A DNA stretch of 64,000 nt from Pseudomonas sp. LB-090624 (GTDB lineage Bacteria > Pseudomonadota > Gammaproteobacteria > Pseudomonadales > Pseudomonadaceae). Numbering within the stretch: the first letter of the stretch is position 1; each line of letters starts with the position of its first letter. Below are positions 40,822-50,257 of this stretch, one piece after another. A program made the translations under genes and the position numbers. The DNA is taken from positions 310,001 through 374,000 of the forward strand of contig NZ_QJRL01000001.1 in NCBI RefSeq assembly GCF_003205205.1, in the 5' to 3' direction. The notes under the pieces are model-generated. The model saw nothing but the letters and a program-made list of their open reading frames with translations, had not been told where the DNA came from and ran no database searches.

Positions 40822-41156
40822 CTTTACCTGATGGCCGCGATCAACTAAAGACTGGAGTGCTTTCCGGGTGAGGCGTAAACAGCTACACGCAATTGGTTAT
40901 TCACCGTGCTCGAATTGAATGTTTCTTCAAGCTGCAGCGCGTTTTCGGCCAATGCCTAGTAACCGTGGATTAAGCGGGGAATTTCGGTAATAAGGACTTT
41001 GCTTGTTACAACCATAGTCATGATGTGTAGGAAATTTCTGTAAGTGCTGTGAGTTTATTCTGCCCTTGTGTTTCCTCGGCAAATCGTCGCGCCAGCAGGC
41101 GTCCCGTCGGTTATGGTGACGTGCCAAAGCAACAACAATGAATGAATGGATGTCGC
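40822..41156. other. AT-richer divergent region before the orphan response regulator
   Basis: 335 bp, noticeably richer in A and T than neighbouring DNA, with no credible gene. It should hold promoters for both flanking genes. The only clear element is AACAACAA at 41131-41138, a Crc/Hfq-like motif. A small RNA cannot be excluded but no terminator is visible. Confidence 0.4.
41131..41138 (+). promoter_or_regulatory. Crc/Hfq-like motif before the response regulator
   Basis: AACAACAA, matching AANAANAA, lies 19 bases upstream of the ATG at 41157. Confidence 0.4.
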
Positions 41157-41780
41157 ATGAATAAAGTGCTTATCGTGGATGATCATCCGGTCATACGCCT
41201 TGCCGTACGCATGCTGATGGAACGGCATGGGTATGAAGTCGTGGCAGAGACCGACAATGGAGTGGCTGCGCTGCAGCTGACACGGCAACACCGGCCGGAT
41301 ATTGTGGTGCTGGATATCGGTATCCCGAAACTCGATGGCCTGGAGGTGATCGCCCGCATGGCGACTTCGAGCCCGGGCAGCAAGGTATTGGTTTTGACAT
41401 CGCAAGCGCCCGGTAACTTTTCGATGCGCTGCATGCAGGCGGGGGCGGCAGGTTACGTGTGCAAGCAGCAGGAGCTCACCGAGCTGCTAAGTGCCATCAA
41501 GGCGGTGTTGTCGGGTTACAGCTACTTCCCCAACCAGGCCATGCACGCTTCACGTGGCAGGACGGCGGCCAGCGAGACCGACATGGTCAACCGCCTTTCG
41601 GCGCGTGAAATGACGGTGCTGCAGCAGCTTGCGCGAGGGCGTTCGAACAAGGAAATTGCCGACAGCATGTACCTCAGCAACAAGACGGTCAGCACCTACA
41701 AGTCGCGCTTGTTGCTGAAGCTCAATGCGCGCTCGCTGGTCGACCTGATCGAGCTGGCACAACGTCAGGGGCTGAACTGA
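41157..41780 (+). CDS. Orphan NarL/FixJ (LuxR-type) response regulator
   Basis: A 207-residue regulator: receiver domain with acidic pocket DDH and phospho-acceptor Asp53 (VVLDIGIPKLDG), then a LuxR-type helix-turn-helix (LSAREMTVLQQLARGRSNKEIADSMYLSNKTVSTYKSRLLLKL, about 143-187). It resembles the BvgA/EvgA group. The start at 41157 is the canonical MNKVLIVDDHP. No histidine kinase is adjacent, so the partner is unknown. Confidence 0.9.
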   Translation: MNKVLIVDDHPVIRLAVRMLMERHGYEVVAETDNGVAALQLTRQHRPDIVVLDIGIPKLDGLEVIARMATSSPGSKVLVLTSQAPGNFSMRCMQAGAAGYVCKQQELTELLSAIKAVLSGYSYFPNQAMHASRGRTAASETDMVNRLSAREMTVLQQLARGRSNKEIADSMYLSNKTVSTYKSRLLLKLNARSLVDLIELAQRQGLN

Positions 41781-41836
41781 CCGCCTGGCCTTGAAGCCTC
41801 CAGCCAGGAGGCTTTGCCAGGGGCACCGGTGCAGGG

Positions 41837-42013
41837 CTACAGATCGTAGTCGAAATCGGCCAGCTGCTTTTGCAGGCGCCGCTCTTCCAGCATGTTGTCA
41901 ATGGTACGGCGCTTGCTCAGGTTGGTCTTTGCGGTTTCCACCTGCGGTTCCGCGTCATCGTCTGCGGCAACAAAATCATCTTCGATCGACAGGTCGTCTT
42001 TATCGGCACTCAT
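41837..42013 (-). CDS. PA3496-family small acidic protein
   Basis: A 58-residue acidic protein (MSADKDDLSIEDDFV... ending LADFDYDL) with a basic central patch (SKRRTIDNMLEERRLQKQ). It matches what I remember of the PA3496 family of putative envelope-integrity proteins, which also sits beside nth in P. aeruginosa. The start at 42013 is used rather than 42025. Molecular role unknown. Confidence 0.78.
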   Translation of the reverse strand: MSADKDDLSIEDDFVAADDDAEPQVETAKTNLSKRRTIDNMLEERRLQKQLADFDYDL

Positions 42014-42117
42014 GAGTCGCTCCAAGCCAAGGGGCCATTGGCCGTCCTTATAACCAGAAAGCAGACGCTGGTAAAAAAGATTTTTTCAATCGTGGTGATG
42101 GGTTTTCAGCTATCGCC

Positions 42118-42756
42118 TCAATCGTCAGAGGTTTTGTGCTTGTACTCGCACAGGTCTTCGATCCTGCAGCTGCCGCATCTTGGCTTGCGCGCCTGGCATA
42201 CATAGCGCCCGTGCAGAATGAGCCAGTGGTGGGCGTCGAGCAGGTAATCCTTGGGTACGAATTTGACCAGCTTCTTTTCCACTTCCAGCACCGTCTTGCC
42301 TGGCGCGATACCTGTGCGGTTACTGACGCGGAATATGTGGGTGTCCACCGCCATGGTCGGTTGGCGGAATGCTGTGTTCAGCACCACGTTGGCGGTCTTG
42401 CGGCCAACACCGGGCAGCGCCTCCAGGGCTTCGCGGGTTTCAGGTACCTGGCTGGCGTGGCGCTCGATCAGCAGCCTGCAGGCTTCGATGACGTTCTTGG
42501 CCTTGCTGTTGTACAGCCCGATGGTCTTGATGTATTCGCTAAGGCCGTCAACCCCGAGGGCATAGATGGCCTCGGGGGTATTGGCGACCGGGAACAGGCG
42601 GGCAGTGGCCTTGTTGACGCCGACGTCGGTGGATTGCGCGGACAGTGTCACCGCTACCAGCAGTTCGAACGGGGTGGTGTAGGCCAGTTCTGTCTTTGGG
42701 TCGGGGTTGTCTTCGTGCAGCCTGCGAAAAATCTCCAGGCGTTTGGCGGCATTCAT
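42118..42756 (-). CDS. nth: Nth, endonuclease III
   Basis: A 212-residue base-excision repair glycosylase/AP lyase for oxidised pyrimidines. The helix-hairpin-helix with catalytic Lys (LPGVGRKTANVVL), catalytic Asp (AVDTHIFRVSNR) and C-terminal [4Fe-4S] loop (C-x6-C-x2-C-x5-C) are complete. It lies just after the rnf genes on the same strand, as in P. aeruginosa. Confidence 0.96.
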   Translation of the reverse strand: MNAAKRLEIFRRLHEDNPDPKTELAYTTPFELLVAVTLSAQSTDVGVNKATARLFPVANTPEAIYALGVDGLSEYIKTIGLYNSKAKNVIEACRLLIERHASQVPETREALEALPGVGRKTANVVLNTAFRQPTMAVDTHIFRVSNRTGIAPGKTVLEVEKKLVKFVPKDYLLDAHHWLILHGRYVCQARKPRCGSCRIEDLCEYKHKTSDD

Positions 42757-42760
42757 GAAA

Positions 42761-43285
42761 TCAGAGCTTTCCTTGACGGCGGGAATGGGCGGAGCCCGGA
42801 CGCAGACGATTGTACAAGGCCAGCAGCAGTCCGAGCAGTATCAGCGCACCTGGGGCCAGGCTGGCCAGGTGCAGGTTGGCAAATTCGGCCAGCCATTGGC
42901 GAATGGCGCCGAGCAGCAGGCAAACGGCGAATACAGCGCCGAGGTTGCTGGCAAGCAGTCGCCAGCGCCCTTCTTCGGGAAGTAGGAGGTCGCTGGCCAG
43001 GCATAGCAGGCACAGCAATTGTGGATAGTAGCCAAGAGCAAGTGCCGTTGGCAGCGACCAGGCACGCAGGGCCATCTGCAGGCAACTGGCCAAGGCTGCC
43101 AGCAGCAGCAGGCTGGCCACGACATAGGCGCAATTCGCCAGGCGCTGGCGCAGGGGGGCCAGTAACAGTTGGTGCAGGCCGACCATCACGATTGCGCACA
43201 AGCCAATGGCGGCGCCTTCGCGCAGGGACCGGGTGGCGCCCAGCAGGGGCACCAGGCTTGCCCCCAGTAGATACAGCCTATTCAT
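42761..43285 (-). CDS. rnfE: RnfE/RsxE-like membrane subunit (short)
   Basis: A 174-residue hydrophobic protein with five or six membrane segments. Position after rnfG and the N-terminal NRLYLLGASLVPLLGAT motif (RnfE-like) support the call. It is shorter than usual RnfE (about 200-235 residues) and divergent. It overlaps rnfG by 8 bases. Confidence 0.75.
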   Translation of the reverse strand: MNRLYLLGASLVPLLGATRSLREGAAIGLCAIVMVGLHQLLLAPLRQRLANCAYVVASLLLLAALASCLQMALRAWSLPTALALGYYPQLLCLLCLASDLLLPEEGRWRLLASNLGAVFAVCLLLGAIRQWLAEFANLHLASLAPGALILLGLLLALYNRLRPGSAHSRRQGKL

Positions 43286-43880
43286 GCCCGTTGTCCTTCA
43301 GTAGAACGCTGCGCTGCTCATCGAAATAGCTAAGCGCCTCCTGCAGTGCAGTGATGACTGCGCGTGAGGTCACGGTTGCGCCCGCCAACTGGTCAAAGTC
43401 GCCTTGGTCTCGTTGCAATGCCCAATGATCGCCCAGATCGCGGTTGGCAAACTGCTCCAGCCAGTGCAGCTTCGGGTCGCCCAGGCGCGCACCCAGGCCA
43501 GGGCTTTCCTGCTGCTCGACCACTTGGCTGCCGATCAACCGGCCATTTATGGTAATGGCCACGCTTAGCACGATTGGCCCGGCATAGCCCTGGGTCTGGG
43601 TGATCAGGATAATGGCAGTTGGCTTACCGGCCATTGTCGCCCGATAAGCCGCCAGGATACGGCTGTTGGGGCGCTGGGCTGCGGGCTTGGGCAGTGGATT
43701 GTCCAAAGGCTGGTTGTCATGAATACCTGCTGGCAGCACGGCCAGCCGCTGGCGGCTTTGCAGCTGCTTCTCGGCGTTGGCGATGGCTGGGCTGGTCCAC
43801 TGCCGCCAGGCCAGGGTGGCAGACACCGCCAATGCGCACGTGAGTAACAGCAAGCCTGCGTCTCGTGCCAGGCGTTTCAT
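43278..43880 (-). CDS. rnfG: RnfG/RsxG, FMN-carrying subunit
   Basis: A 200-residue protein with one N-terminal membrane anchor (LLLLTCALAVSATLAW) and a periplasmic FMN-binding domain. The covalent-flavin motif appears as LAGATVTSRAV near the C-terminus, with ESPGLGARL before it. It overlaps rnfD and rnfE, so translation is coupled. Confidence 0.9.
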   Translation of the reverse strand: MKRLARDAGLLLLTCALAVSATLAWRQWTSPAIANAEKQLQSRQRLAVLPAGIHDNQPLDNPLPKPAAQRPNSRILAAYRATMAGKPTAIILITQTQGYAGPIVLSVAITINGRLIGSQVVEQQESPGLGARLGDPKLHWLEQFANRDLGDHWALQRDQGDFDQLAGATVTSRAVITALQEALSYFDEQRSVLLKDNGHE

Positions 43881-44851
43881 GGGCCGGCCTGCTGACGCCG
43901 CATGGCCAGGCGGTCGAGCGTCGGTGATATCAGGTTCATCAGCAAAATGGCGAACGCCGTGCCATCCGGGTAGCTACCCCATGTGCGAATCAGGTAGATC
44001 AGCAGCCCTGCACCCAGGCCGAAGCCAAGCCTGGCCCACGCGCTCCTGGGGCCGGACACCGGCTCGGTCGCAATGAAGAACGCCGCCAGCATGGTCGAGC
44101 CAGAGAACAGGTGCAGCAACGGCGAGCCGTTGGAATCCGAGCCGGAACCGTTCCAGCCCAGCAGGCTGAACAAGAACAGCCCCGCCAGCAGGCCGAGTGG
44201 CGCATGCCAGCTGATCACTTTGCGCTGCAGCAGGAACAGGCCGCCGAGCAGGAAGGCCAGGTTCACCCATTCACTGCCTCTGCCGCCAATAGCGCCGAAC
44301 CCCGGATGGGTGGCAAACAGCTCTTCAATGGTGAGGCTGCGATTGTGGCGCAGCACGTCGAGAACGGTCGGCCGGGCCCACGCGTCGATCTGTTCGCCAC
44401 CGGCATACAACTGCTGCAGGCTGTCGACCAAGCCAGGTGCTGGCCCAGGCCAATGGCTCATCTGCAGCGGGAAGCTCAGCAACACGAAGGCATAACCAAC
44501 CATGGCCGGGTTGTACAGGTTACGCCCCACGCCACCGAAGGCCTGCTTGCCGATGCCGATGGCAACGCATGTGGCTACTACCGGCAACCACCATGGCGCC
44601 AACGTCGGCAGCGCGGCCGCCAGCAATACGGCAGTCACCAGTGCGCTGCCGTCATTCAGCGCTGCAGTGCACGGCTGGCCACGTAGCTTCAGCAGCGCGG
44701 CTTCACTCAAGAGTGCGGCGCAGGCACACAGCAACAGGTTCAGCAGCATACCCCAGCCGTGCAGCCACAGCAGCGCCAGCAGGCCGGGCACACAGGCCAG
44801 CAAAACCAGGCCCATGCTCGCGCGCAGTCGTGGGTCGGGTGGGCTAGTCAT
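43877..44851 (-). CDS. rnfD: RnfD/RsxD, membrane FMN subunit
   Basis: A 324-residue protein with about nine hydrophobic segments. GVGRNLYNPAMVGYAFVLLSFP and SGSTMLAAFFIATEPVSGP are typical of RnfD; the Thr in SGST is the expected covalent FMN site (usual form SGAT). Overlaps rnfG and rnfA by 4 bases each. Confidence 0.9.
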   Translation of the reverse strand: MTSPPDPRLRASMGLVLLACVPGLLALLWLHGWGMLLNLLLCACAALLSEAALLKLRGQPCTAALNDGSALVTAVLLAAALPTLAPWWLPVVATCVAIGIGKQAFGGVGRNLYNPAMVGYAFVLLSFPLQMSHWPGPAPGLVDSLQQLYAGGEQIDAWARPTVLDVLRHNRSLTIEELFATHPGFGAIGGRGSEWVNLAFLLGGLFLLQRKVISWHAPLGLLAGLFLFSLLGWNGSGSDSNGSPLLHLFSGSTMLAAFFIATEPVSGPRSAWARLGFGLGAGLLIYLIRTWGSYPDGTAFAILLMNLISPTLDRLAMRRQQAGP

Positions 44852-45396
44852 TGAGCGAACATGCCGTTGAAGCCGGAAAACGCCATGGCCATCACGCCAG
44901 CGCCGATCAATTCAAGGGGCAGGCCGCGCAGTACGCCGGGGATATCGGCGTGCTCGGTGCGTTGTCGCAGGTCGGCGAACAAGGCCAGTGCCAGCCAGAA
45001 ACCTGCGCCCGCCAGCACGCCTTGCAACAGTGCGGCAAACCAGGGGCTGCTGTCGCTGGTCTGTTGCAGGGCAAGCCCCAGGACTACGGCATTGCTCGAC
45101 AGCAGAGCTGGCAACGCCGCAACGGGCCAAGCCGGGCGCAACTTGGCCAGCAGCCGTGGCAGGCCCCAGGCGAGCAGCGCTAGCCATGGCAGAAGCAGGA
45201 ACAGTGCAAGGTCGAGGGCGTGCAGCGGAGCCAGTATCCCGCGCACCAGCACTTGCGCACCGATCACGCCCAGGACAATGCACAGGGCGCAGGCCAAGCC
45301 GTGCACATGCAGATGCCGCCGGGAAACGGGCTGTGGTGGTTGGCACAGGTGATTGACCAGCGCAGCGCTGATCAGGACCAGGAGGAAATCGCTCAT
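44848..45396 (-). CDS. rnfA: RnfA/RsxA membrane subunit
   Basis: A 182-residue, six-helix membrane protein; LLSSNAVVLGLAL, FADLRQRTEHADIPGVLRGLPLELIGAGVMAMAFSGF match the RnfA/RnfE family. It is slightly shorter than E. coli RsxA (193). It heads the cluster and is followed directly by rnfD: no rnfB or rnfC lies between or near. Confidence 0.82.
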   Translation of the reverse strand: MSDFLLVLISAALVNHLCQPPQPVSRRHLHVHGLACALCIVLGVIGAQVLVRGILAPLHALDLALFLLLPWLALLAWGLPRLLAKLRPAWPVAALPALLSSNAVVLGLALQQTSDSSPWFAALLQGVLAGAGFWLALALFADLRQRTEHADIPGVLRGLPLELIGAGVMAMAFSGFNGMFAQ

Positions 45397-45452
45397 GAGA
45401 AAACGATAGCCGGGAATCGGGGGGATGGTCCGGTGATTGGCGCGGGAGCCTT

Positions 45453-45470
45453 GGGGTCGCTTTGCGGCCC
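45453..45470. repeat. GC hairpin in the metG-rnfA spacer, copy 1
   Basis: GGGGTCGC-TTT-GCGGCCC, one mismatch, like the hairpins at 3090 and 29216. Part of a 172-bp spacer after metG. Confidence 0.45.
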
Positions 45471-45538
45471 TGTCTCAACACAATGCCGCCCCCACAGGTG
45501 TGCGCTTGCACCCGGCAGGAACGGCGTTGCGTTGCGAT

Positions 45539-45555
45539 GGGCTGCGAAGCAGCCC
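45539..45555 (-). terminator. Hairpin downstream of metG
   Basis: Perfect 7-bp stem GGGCTGC / GCAGCCC with a GAA loop, 14 bases after the metG stop on the minus strand. There is no T-run, so termination would be partial. Confidence 0.5.
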
Positions 45556-45568
45556 TCGGCAAGGTTGC

Positions 45569-47608
45569 TTACTTGATGCGCTGCCCTGGCTTGGCGCCGC
45601 TGTCTGGGCTGAGCAGGTAGATTTCTTCGCCGCCAGGGCCCGCCGCCATGACCATGCCTTCGGACACGCCAAAGCGCATTTTGCGTGGTTTGAGGTTAGC
45701 TACCATCATGGTCAGGCGACCTTCCAGCTTGGACGGTTCAGGGTAAGCCGACTTGATGCCGGAGAAGACGTTGCGGCGCTCGTCACCAATGTCCAGGGTC
45801 AGTTGCAGCAGTTTGTCGGCACCCGGCACGGCCTCGGCCTTGACGATCAGCGCTACGCGCAGGTCGACGGCGGCGAAGGTGTCGAACTCGATTTCTGCGG
45901 ACAGCGGGTCCTTGGTCAGCTCGCCGTTGCCTGCCGGGGCTTTGGCTTCGGCTGCCAGCAGGTCTTCCTTGCTGGCCGCGACCATGGCTTCCACCTTGGC
46001 CGGCTCGATGCGGCTCATCAGCGCCTTGAACGGGTTCAACGGGTGGTTTTCCAGGCGCGACAAGTGGTCGTTCCAGGTCAGCGGGGCCACGTTGAGGAAA
46101 GCTTCGGCGTCGGCAGCCAGCAGGGGCAACACTGGCTTGAGGAAGATCACCAGCTGGCGGAACAGGTTGATGCCCTGGGCGCAGATGGCCTGCACTTCAT
46201 CCTGCTTGCCTTCCTGCTTGGCCAACGACCAGGGCGCTTTGTCGGCGATCCATGCGTTGGCACGGTCGGCCAGCGCCATGATCTCGCGCATGGCACGGCC
46301 AAAGTCGCGGCCTTCGTAAGCTTCGGCGATGGACGGGGCCGCTGCCAGGAAGGCCTCGGTCAGCTCAGGGGCAGCATCACCGCTGACCATGACACCGTCG
46401 TTGCCCTTGTGGATGAAGCCGGCGCAGCGGCTGGCGATGTTGACCACCTTGCCAACCAGGTCGGAGTTGACCTTCTGCACGAAGTCTTCAAGGTTCAGGT
46501 CGAGGTCATCGACGCCGCGACCCAGCTTGGCTGCGTAGTAGTAGCGCAGGTATTCCGGCTGCAGGTGGTCGAGGTAGGTGCGGGCCTTGATGAAGGTGCC
46601 GCGCGACTTGGACATCTTGGCGCCGTTGACGGTCAGGTAGCCGTGCACGTTGACTGCGGTCGGCTTGCGGAAGCCGGCCCCTTCGAGCATGGCTGGCCAG
46701 AACAGGGCGTGGAAGTTGACGATGTCCTTGCCGATGAAGTGATACAGCTCGGCCTTCGAGTCTTGATTCCAGAACGCGTCGAAGTCCAGCTCCGGGCGGC
46801 GGGCGCAAAGGTTCTTGAAGCTGGCCATGTAGCCGATCGGTGCATCCAGCCACACGTAGAAGTACTTGCCTGGCTCGCCCGGGATTTCAAAGCCGAAGTA
46901 CGGTGCATCGCGGGAAATGTCCCATTCCTGCAGGCCGGAGTCCAGCCATTCGGCCAGCTTGTTGGCGACCGCGTCCTGCAGGGTGCCGCTACGGGTCCAT
47001 TGCTGCAGCATGGCCTGGAAGTCTGGCAACTTGAAGAAGAAGTGCTGGGAGTCGCGCAGTACCGGGGTGGCACCGGAGATCGCCGACTTGGGGTTCTTCA
47101 GCTCGGTTGGCGCGTAGGTGGCGCCGCACTTTTCGCAGTTGTCGCCGTACTGGTCTTCGGCCGCACACTTGGGGCAAGTGCCCTTGATGAAGCGGTCAGC
47201 GAGGAACATGCCCTTTTCCGGGTCGAAATACTGCGTCACCGAACGGGTAGCGATGTGGCCGGCATCACGCAGGCGCGAGTAGATCAGGCTGGACAGCTCG
47301 CGGTTTTCTTCACTGTGGGTGGAGTGGAAATTGTCGAAGTCCACCAGGAAGTCGGCGAAGTCGCTGCTGTGCTCGGCCTGGACATTGGCGATCAGTTGCT
47401 CCGGGGTGATGCCTTCCTTTTCGGCGCGCAGCATGATGGCCGAACCGTGGGCGTCGTCGGCGCAGACATAGATGCACTGGTTGCCGCGCAGTTTCTGGAA
47501 GCGCACCCACATGTCCGTCTGGATGTACTCCAGCATATGGCCGAGATGGATCGATCCATTGGCATAGGGCAGGGCGCTGGTAACGAGAATCTGACGTGGC
47601 TCGGACAT
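45569..47608 (-). CDS. metG: MetG, methionyl-tRNA synthetase
   Basis: A 679-residue class I synthetase. HLGH is at residues 21-24, KMSKS at about 331-335, the zinc knuckle is [18 protein letters not shown], and a C-terminal EMAP-like tRNA-binding domain begins near [15 protein letters not shown]. Length and domain order match E. coli MetG. Divergent from apbC. Confidence 0.97.
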   Translation of the reverse strand: MSEPRQILVTSALPYANGSIHLGHMLEYIQTDMWVRFQKLRGNQCIYVCADDAHGSAIMLRAEKEGITPEQLIANVQAEHSSDFADFLVDFDNFHSTHSEENRELSSLIYSRLRDAGHIATRSVTQYFDPEKGMFLADRFIKGTCPKCAAEDQYGDNCEKCGATYAPTELKNPKSAISGATPVLRDSQHFFFKLPDFQAMLQQWTRSGTLQDAVANKLAEWLDSGLQEWDISRDAPYFGFEIPGEPGKYFYVWLDAPIGYMASFKNLCARRPELDFDAFWNQDSKAELYHFIGKDIVNFHALFWPAMLEGAGFRKPTAVNVHGYLTVNGAKMSKSRGTFIKARTYLDHLQPEYLRYYYAAKLGRGVDDLDLNLEDFVQKVNSDLVGKVVNIASRCAGFIHKGNDGVMVSGDAAPELTEAFLAAAPSIAEAYEGRDFGRAMREIMALADRANAWIADKAPWSLAKQEGKQDEVQAICAQGINLFRQLVIFLKPVLPLLAADAEAFLNVAPLTWNDHLSRLENHPLNPFKALMSRIEPAKVEAMVAASKEDLLAAEAKAPAGNGELTKDPLSAEIEFDTFAAVDLRVALIVKAEAVPGADKLLQLTLDIGDERRNVFSGIKSAYPEPSKLEGRLTMMVANLKPRKMRFGVSEGMVMAAGPGGEEIYLLSPDSGAKPGQRIK

Positions 47609-47765
47609 GGTGGCTCGGCTACTTATCTGGCTCGGGGTAAAAATGAGGGTGATCGGCCACTATAAAGGGCTGGCGAAGATATTTCACCCCGCAAGCGCAT
47701 CTGCTGACGATTGACGGGTTAGGATAGGCGCCTGTTTTACATTCAGTTTGCCAATGGGAGTCTCC

Positions 47766-48860
47766 ATGAGTGCCGTCACCCGTGCCGCCGTCGAAGGCGT
47801 GCTTCGCCAGTACACCGACCCCTACCTGAACCAGGACCCGGTCAGCGCCGGTTGCGTGCGCGCCATCGATATCCAGGGCGGGCAGGTCCGCGTGCAGTTG
47901 CAGTTGGGGTATGCCGCAGGGCTGTTCAAGAACGGCTGGGCGCAGGTACTGCAGACTGCCATCGGCAACCTGGAGGGCGTCAGCGGCGCCGAGGTGTCGA
48001 TCGACTGCGTAGTGGCTGCGCACAAGGCTCAGGCCCAGGTGCCGGCCATGGCCAACGTCAAGAACATTATCGCCGTGGCTTCGGGCAAGGGCGGGGTGGG
48101 CAAGTCGACCACCGCGGCCAACCTGGCCTTGGCCCTCGCCCGCGAAGGTGCACGGGTGGGTATTCTCGATGCCGACATCTACGGCCCAAGTCAGGGCGTG
48201 ATGTTCGGTATCGCTGAAGGCACCCGGCCACAGATCCGTGAGCAAAAGTGGTTCGTGCCGATCAAGGCCCATGGTGTAGAAGTCATGTCCATGGCATTCC
48301 TCACTGACGACAATACGCCGATGGTCTGGCGTGGGCCCATGGTTTCGGGCGCGCTGCTGCAGTTGGTCACCCAGACTGCCTGGGACGACCTGGATTACCT
48401 GGTGATCGACATGCCGCCAGGTACCGGTGACATCCAGCTGACCCTGGCGCAGAAGGTACCGGTCGCCGGTTCGGTGATCGTGACCACGCCGCAGGACCTG
48501 GCCTTGCTGGATGCCAAGAAGGGCGTGGAAATGTTCCGCAAGGTCAACATCCCGGTGCTGGGCGTGGTCGAAAACATGGCCGTGCACATTTGTTCGAACT
48601 GCGGCCATGCCGAGCACCTCTTCGGCGAAGGTGGTGGCGAGAAGCTGGCCAGTCAGTATGGTGTCGACCTGCTGGCGTCGCTGCCATTGTCGATGCTGAT
48701 TCGCGAGCAGGCTGACAGCGGCAAGCCGACGGCGGTTGCCGAACCGGAAAGCCAGATCGCCATGGTTTACCAGGAGCTGGCCCGCCAGGTGGGGGCGCGG
48801 ATCGTGCTGCAGGAAGCTGCGGCGCCGGCCATGCCGAGCATTACCATCACCGAAGACTGA
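47766..48860 (+). CDS. apbC: ApbC/Mrp, iron-sulfur cluster carrier P-loop ATPase
   Basis: A 364-residue Mrp-family protein. An N-terminal MIP18-like domain (about 1-90) precedes the P-loop ASGKGGVGKSTTAANL, the DADIYGPSQG motif, and the cluster-binding CxxC in HICSNCGH. It carries [4Fe-4S] clusters to target enzymes. The start at 47766 has GGGAG upstream. Confidence 0.95.
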   Translation: MSAVTRAAVEGVLRQYTDPYLNQDPVSAGCVRAIDIQGGQVRVQLQLGYAAGLFKNGWAQVLQTAIGNLEGVSGAEVSIDCVVAAHKAQAQVPAMANVKNIIAVASGKGGVGKSTTAANLALALAREGARVGILDADIYGPSQGVMFGIAEGTRPQIREQKWFVPIKAHGVEVMSMAFLTDDNTPMVWRGPMVSGALLQLVTQTAWDDLDYLVIDMPPGTGDIQLTLAQKVPVAGSVIVTTPQDLALLDAKKGVEMFRKVNIPVLGVVENMAVHICSNCGHAEHLFGEGGGEKLASQYGVDLLASLPLSMLIREQADSGKPTAVAEPESQIAMVYQELARQVGARIVLQEAAAPAMPSITITED

Positions 48861-48868
48861 CGCATTTC

Positions 48869-48933
48869 CTGTGGGAGATTGGCCAGCCGCTTGGGCACCG
48901 GCTTTGCCGGTGTTCGCGGTCCCGCTCCCACAG
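48869..48933. repeat. REP/BIME-like palindromic element
   Basis: Outer arms CTGTGGGAG and CTCCCACAG, 9 bp, perfectly complementary, enclose an inner hairpin CACCGGC-TTT-GCCGGTG. This is the typical look of Pseudomonas extragenic palindromes. A related partial element (GGGAGCGGCTTTGC) follows at 48971-48984. It lies between convergent apbC and csp. Confidence 0.7.
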
Positions 48934-49006
48934 GGGCCCGGCGAAATGAGTCAGTCATGTTTTGTGCTATGGGAGCGGCTTTGCATGCAGGGCCTTTCAC
49001 AGGCAT

Positions 49007-49036
49007 AAAAAAACCCGCCAGAAGGCGGGTTTTTTG
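49007..49036. terminator. Bidirectional terminator apbC / csp
   Basis: ACCCGCC-AGAA-GGCGGGT with an A-run before and a T-run after; it ends the csp transcript on the minus strand and can also end apbC readthrough. Confidence 0.9.
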
Positions 49037-49058
49037 AAAGCTAGGAAGCGAGATCGAC

Positions 49059-49268
49059 TTAGGCGATCTGAACTTCTTCAGCCTGCATGCCTTTCTGGCC
49101 GCGGGTAGCGACGAAAGTAACAGCCTGGCCTTCTTTCAGGGTTTTGAAGCCGTCAGCTTGGATGGCTTTGAAGTGCACGAACAGGTCGTCGCCCGACTGA
49201 GGGGTGATGAAGCCGTAGCCTTTCTCATCGTTGAACCACTTAACAACACCGGATTGACGGTTGGACAT
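49059..49268 (-). CDS. Cold-shock family RNA chaperone (CspA-like)
   Basis: A 69-residue cold-shock domain protein with RNP1 (KGYGFI) and RNP2 (LFVHF) motifs. The start at 49268 follows an AAGGAG site; a frame to 49331 covers the leader. Csp genes usually have a long structured leader, and here the 5' spacer is more than 300 bases. Confidence 0.95.
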   Translation of the reverse strand: MSNRQSGVVKWFNDEKGYGFITPQSGDDLFVHFKAIQADGFKTLKEGQAVTFVATRGQKGMQAEEVQIA

Positions 49269-49596
49269 TTTTCTGTCTCCTTGGACAATTTGATAACGGT
49301 CAGGAAAAACCCTGCCCGGGACTGAGCGCAAAGAGAGCAGAAAATTCAGCGATGGGCCGATCAGGATCGTGCATCAAACTAGAGATTCTCGGTGTCACGT
49401 GCAGCACAGTGGCGTCACCTTACCCCACTTTCCGCAACCTGCCAATGGTCTGAAGGCGCTTTACGCAAATTCGGATCGACGGCGGCTACAACCCCCGCCC
49501 GGCGCGGGATGCGGCAGGGAACTTTAACCTGGGCGCCGGGACCGGTAAGATGCGCGTCACGATTTTCACCACGCAACTCTTCAGGACACCCCCGCC
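49269..49596. other. Divergent region csp / dcd
   Basis: 328 bp between divergent genes. The part next to csp is probably its untranslated leader, as in other csp genes; the dcd promoter should lie near 49500-49580. I see no further gene or clear operator. Confidence 0.45.
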
Positions 49597-50163
49597 ATGA
49601 GCATCAAATCGGACAAGTGGATTCGCCGCATGGCGCAGGAACACGGCATGATCGAGCCGTTCGTCGAGCGCCAGGTGCGCGGCGAGCAGGACAGCCGGGT
49701 CATCTCCTTCGGCGTTTCCAGCTACGGCTACGACGTGCGCTGCGCAGACGAATTCAAGGTGTTCACCAACATCAATTCCGCCACCGTCGACCCGAAAAAC
49801 TTCGATGCCGGCAGCTTTGTCGACATCAAGAGCGACGTGTGCATCATTCCGCCAAACTCGTTCGCCCTGGCCCGCACCGTCGAGTACTTCCGCATCCCGC
49901 GTGACGTGCTGACCATCTGCTTGGGCAAGAGCACCTACGCCCGCTGCGGCATCATCGTCAACGTCACCCCGCTCGAGCCCGAGTGGGAAGGCCACGTGAC
50001 GCTGGAGTTCTCCAACACCACCACGCTGCCGGCGAAGATCTACGCCAACGAAGGTGTGGCACAGATGCTGTTCCTGCAGTCCGACGAAGAATGCGAAGTG
50101 TCGTACAAGGACCGTGGTGGCAAATACCAGGGCCAGCGCGGCGTCACCCTGCCGCGTACCTGA
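49597..50163 (+). CDS. dcd: Dcd, dCTP deaminase
   Basis: A 188-residue dUTPase-fold enzyme converting dCTP to dUTP. The substrate motifs [13 protein letters not shown] and [10 protein letters not shown] and the catalytic Glu in [13 protein letters not shown] are present; length equals the family norm. It acts in dTTP supply. Confidence 0.96.
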   Translation: MSIKSDKWIRRMAQEHGMIEPFVERQVRGEQDSRVISFGVSSYGYDVRCADEFKVFTNINSATVDPKNFDAGSFVDIKSDVCIIPPNSFALARTVEYFRIPRDVLTICLGKSTYARCGIIVNVTPLEPEWEGHVTLEFSNTTTLPAKIYANEGVAQMLFLQSDEECEVSYKDRGGKYQGQRGVTLPRT

Positions 50164-50257
50164 GCCGACAAGCGCGGGGAATTACCCGCGCCTTTGGCAC
50201 TCCAACCTGATAATGCTGCTGCGCATGATGTGTAGCGGCTCTCGTCAGGAGCAGCCA

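Noticed and set aside
45437..47665. 742-codon open frame on the plus strand
   Set aside because: Antisense shadow of metG; composition is biased and no domain is visible.
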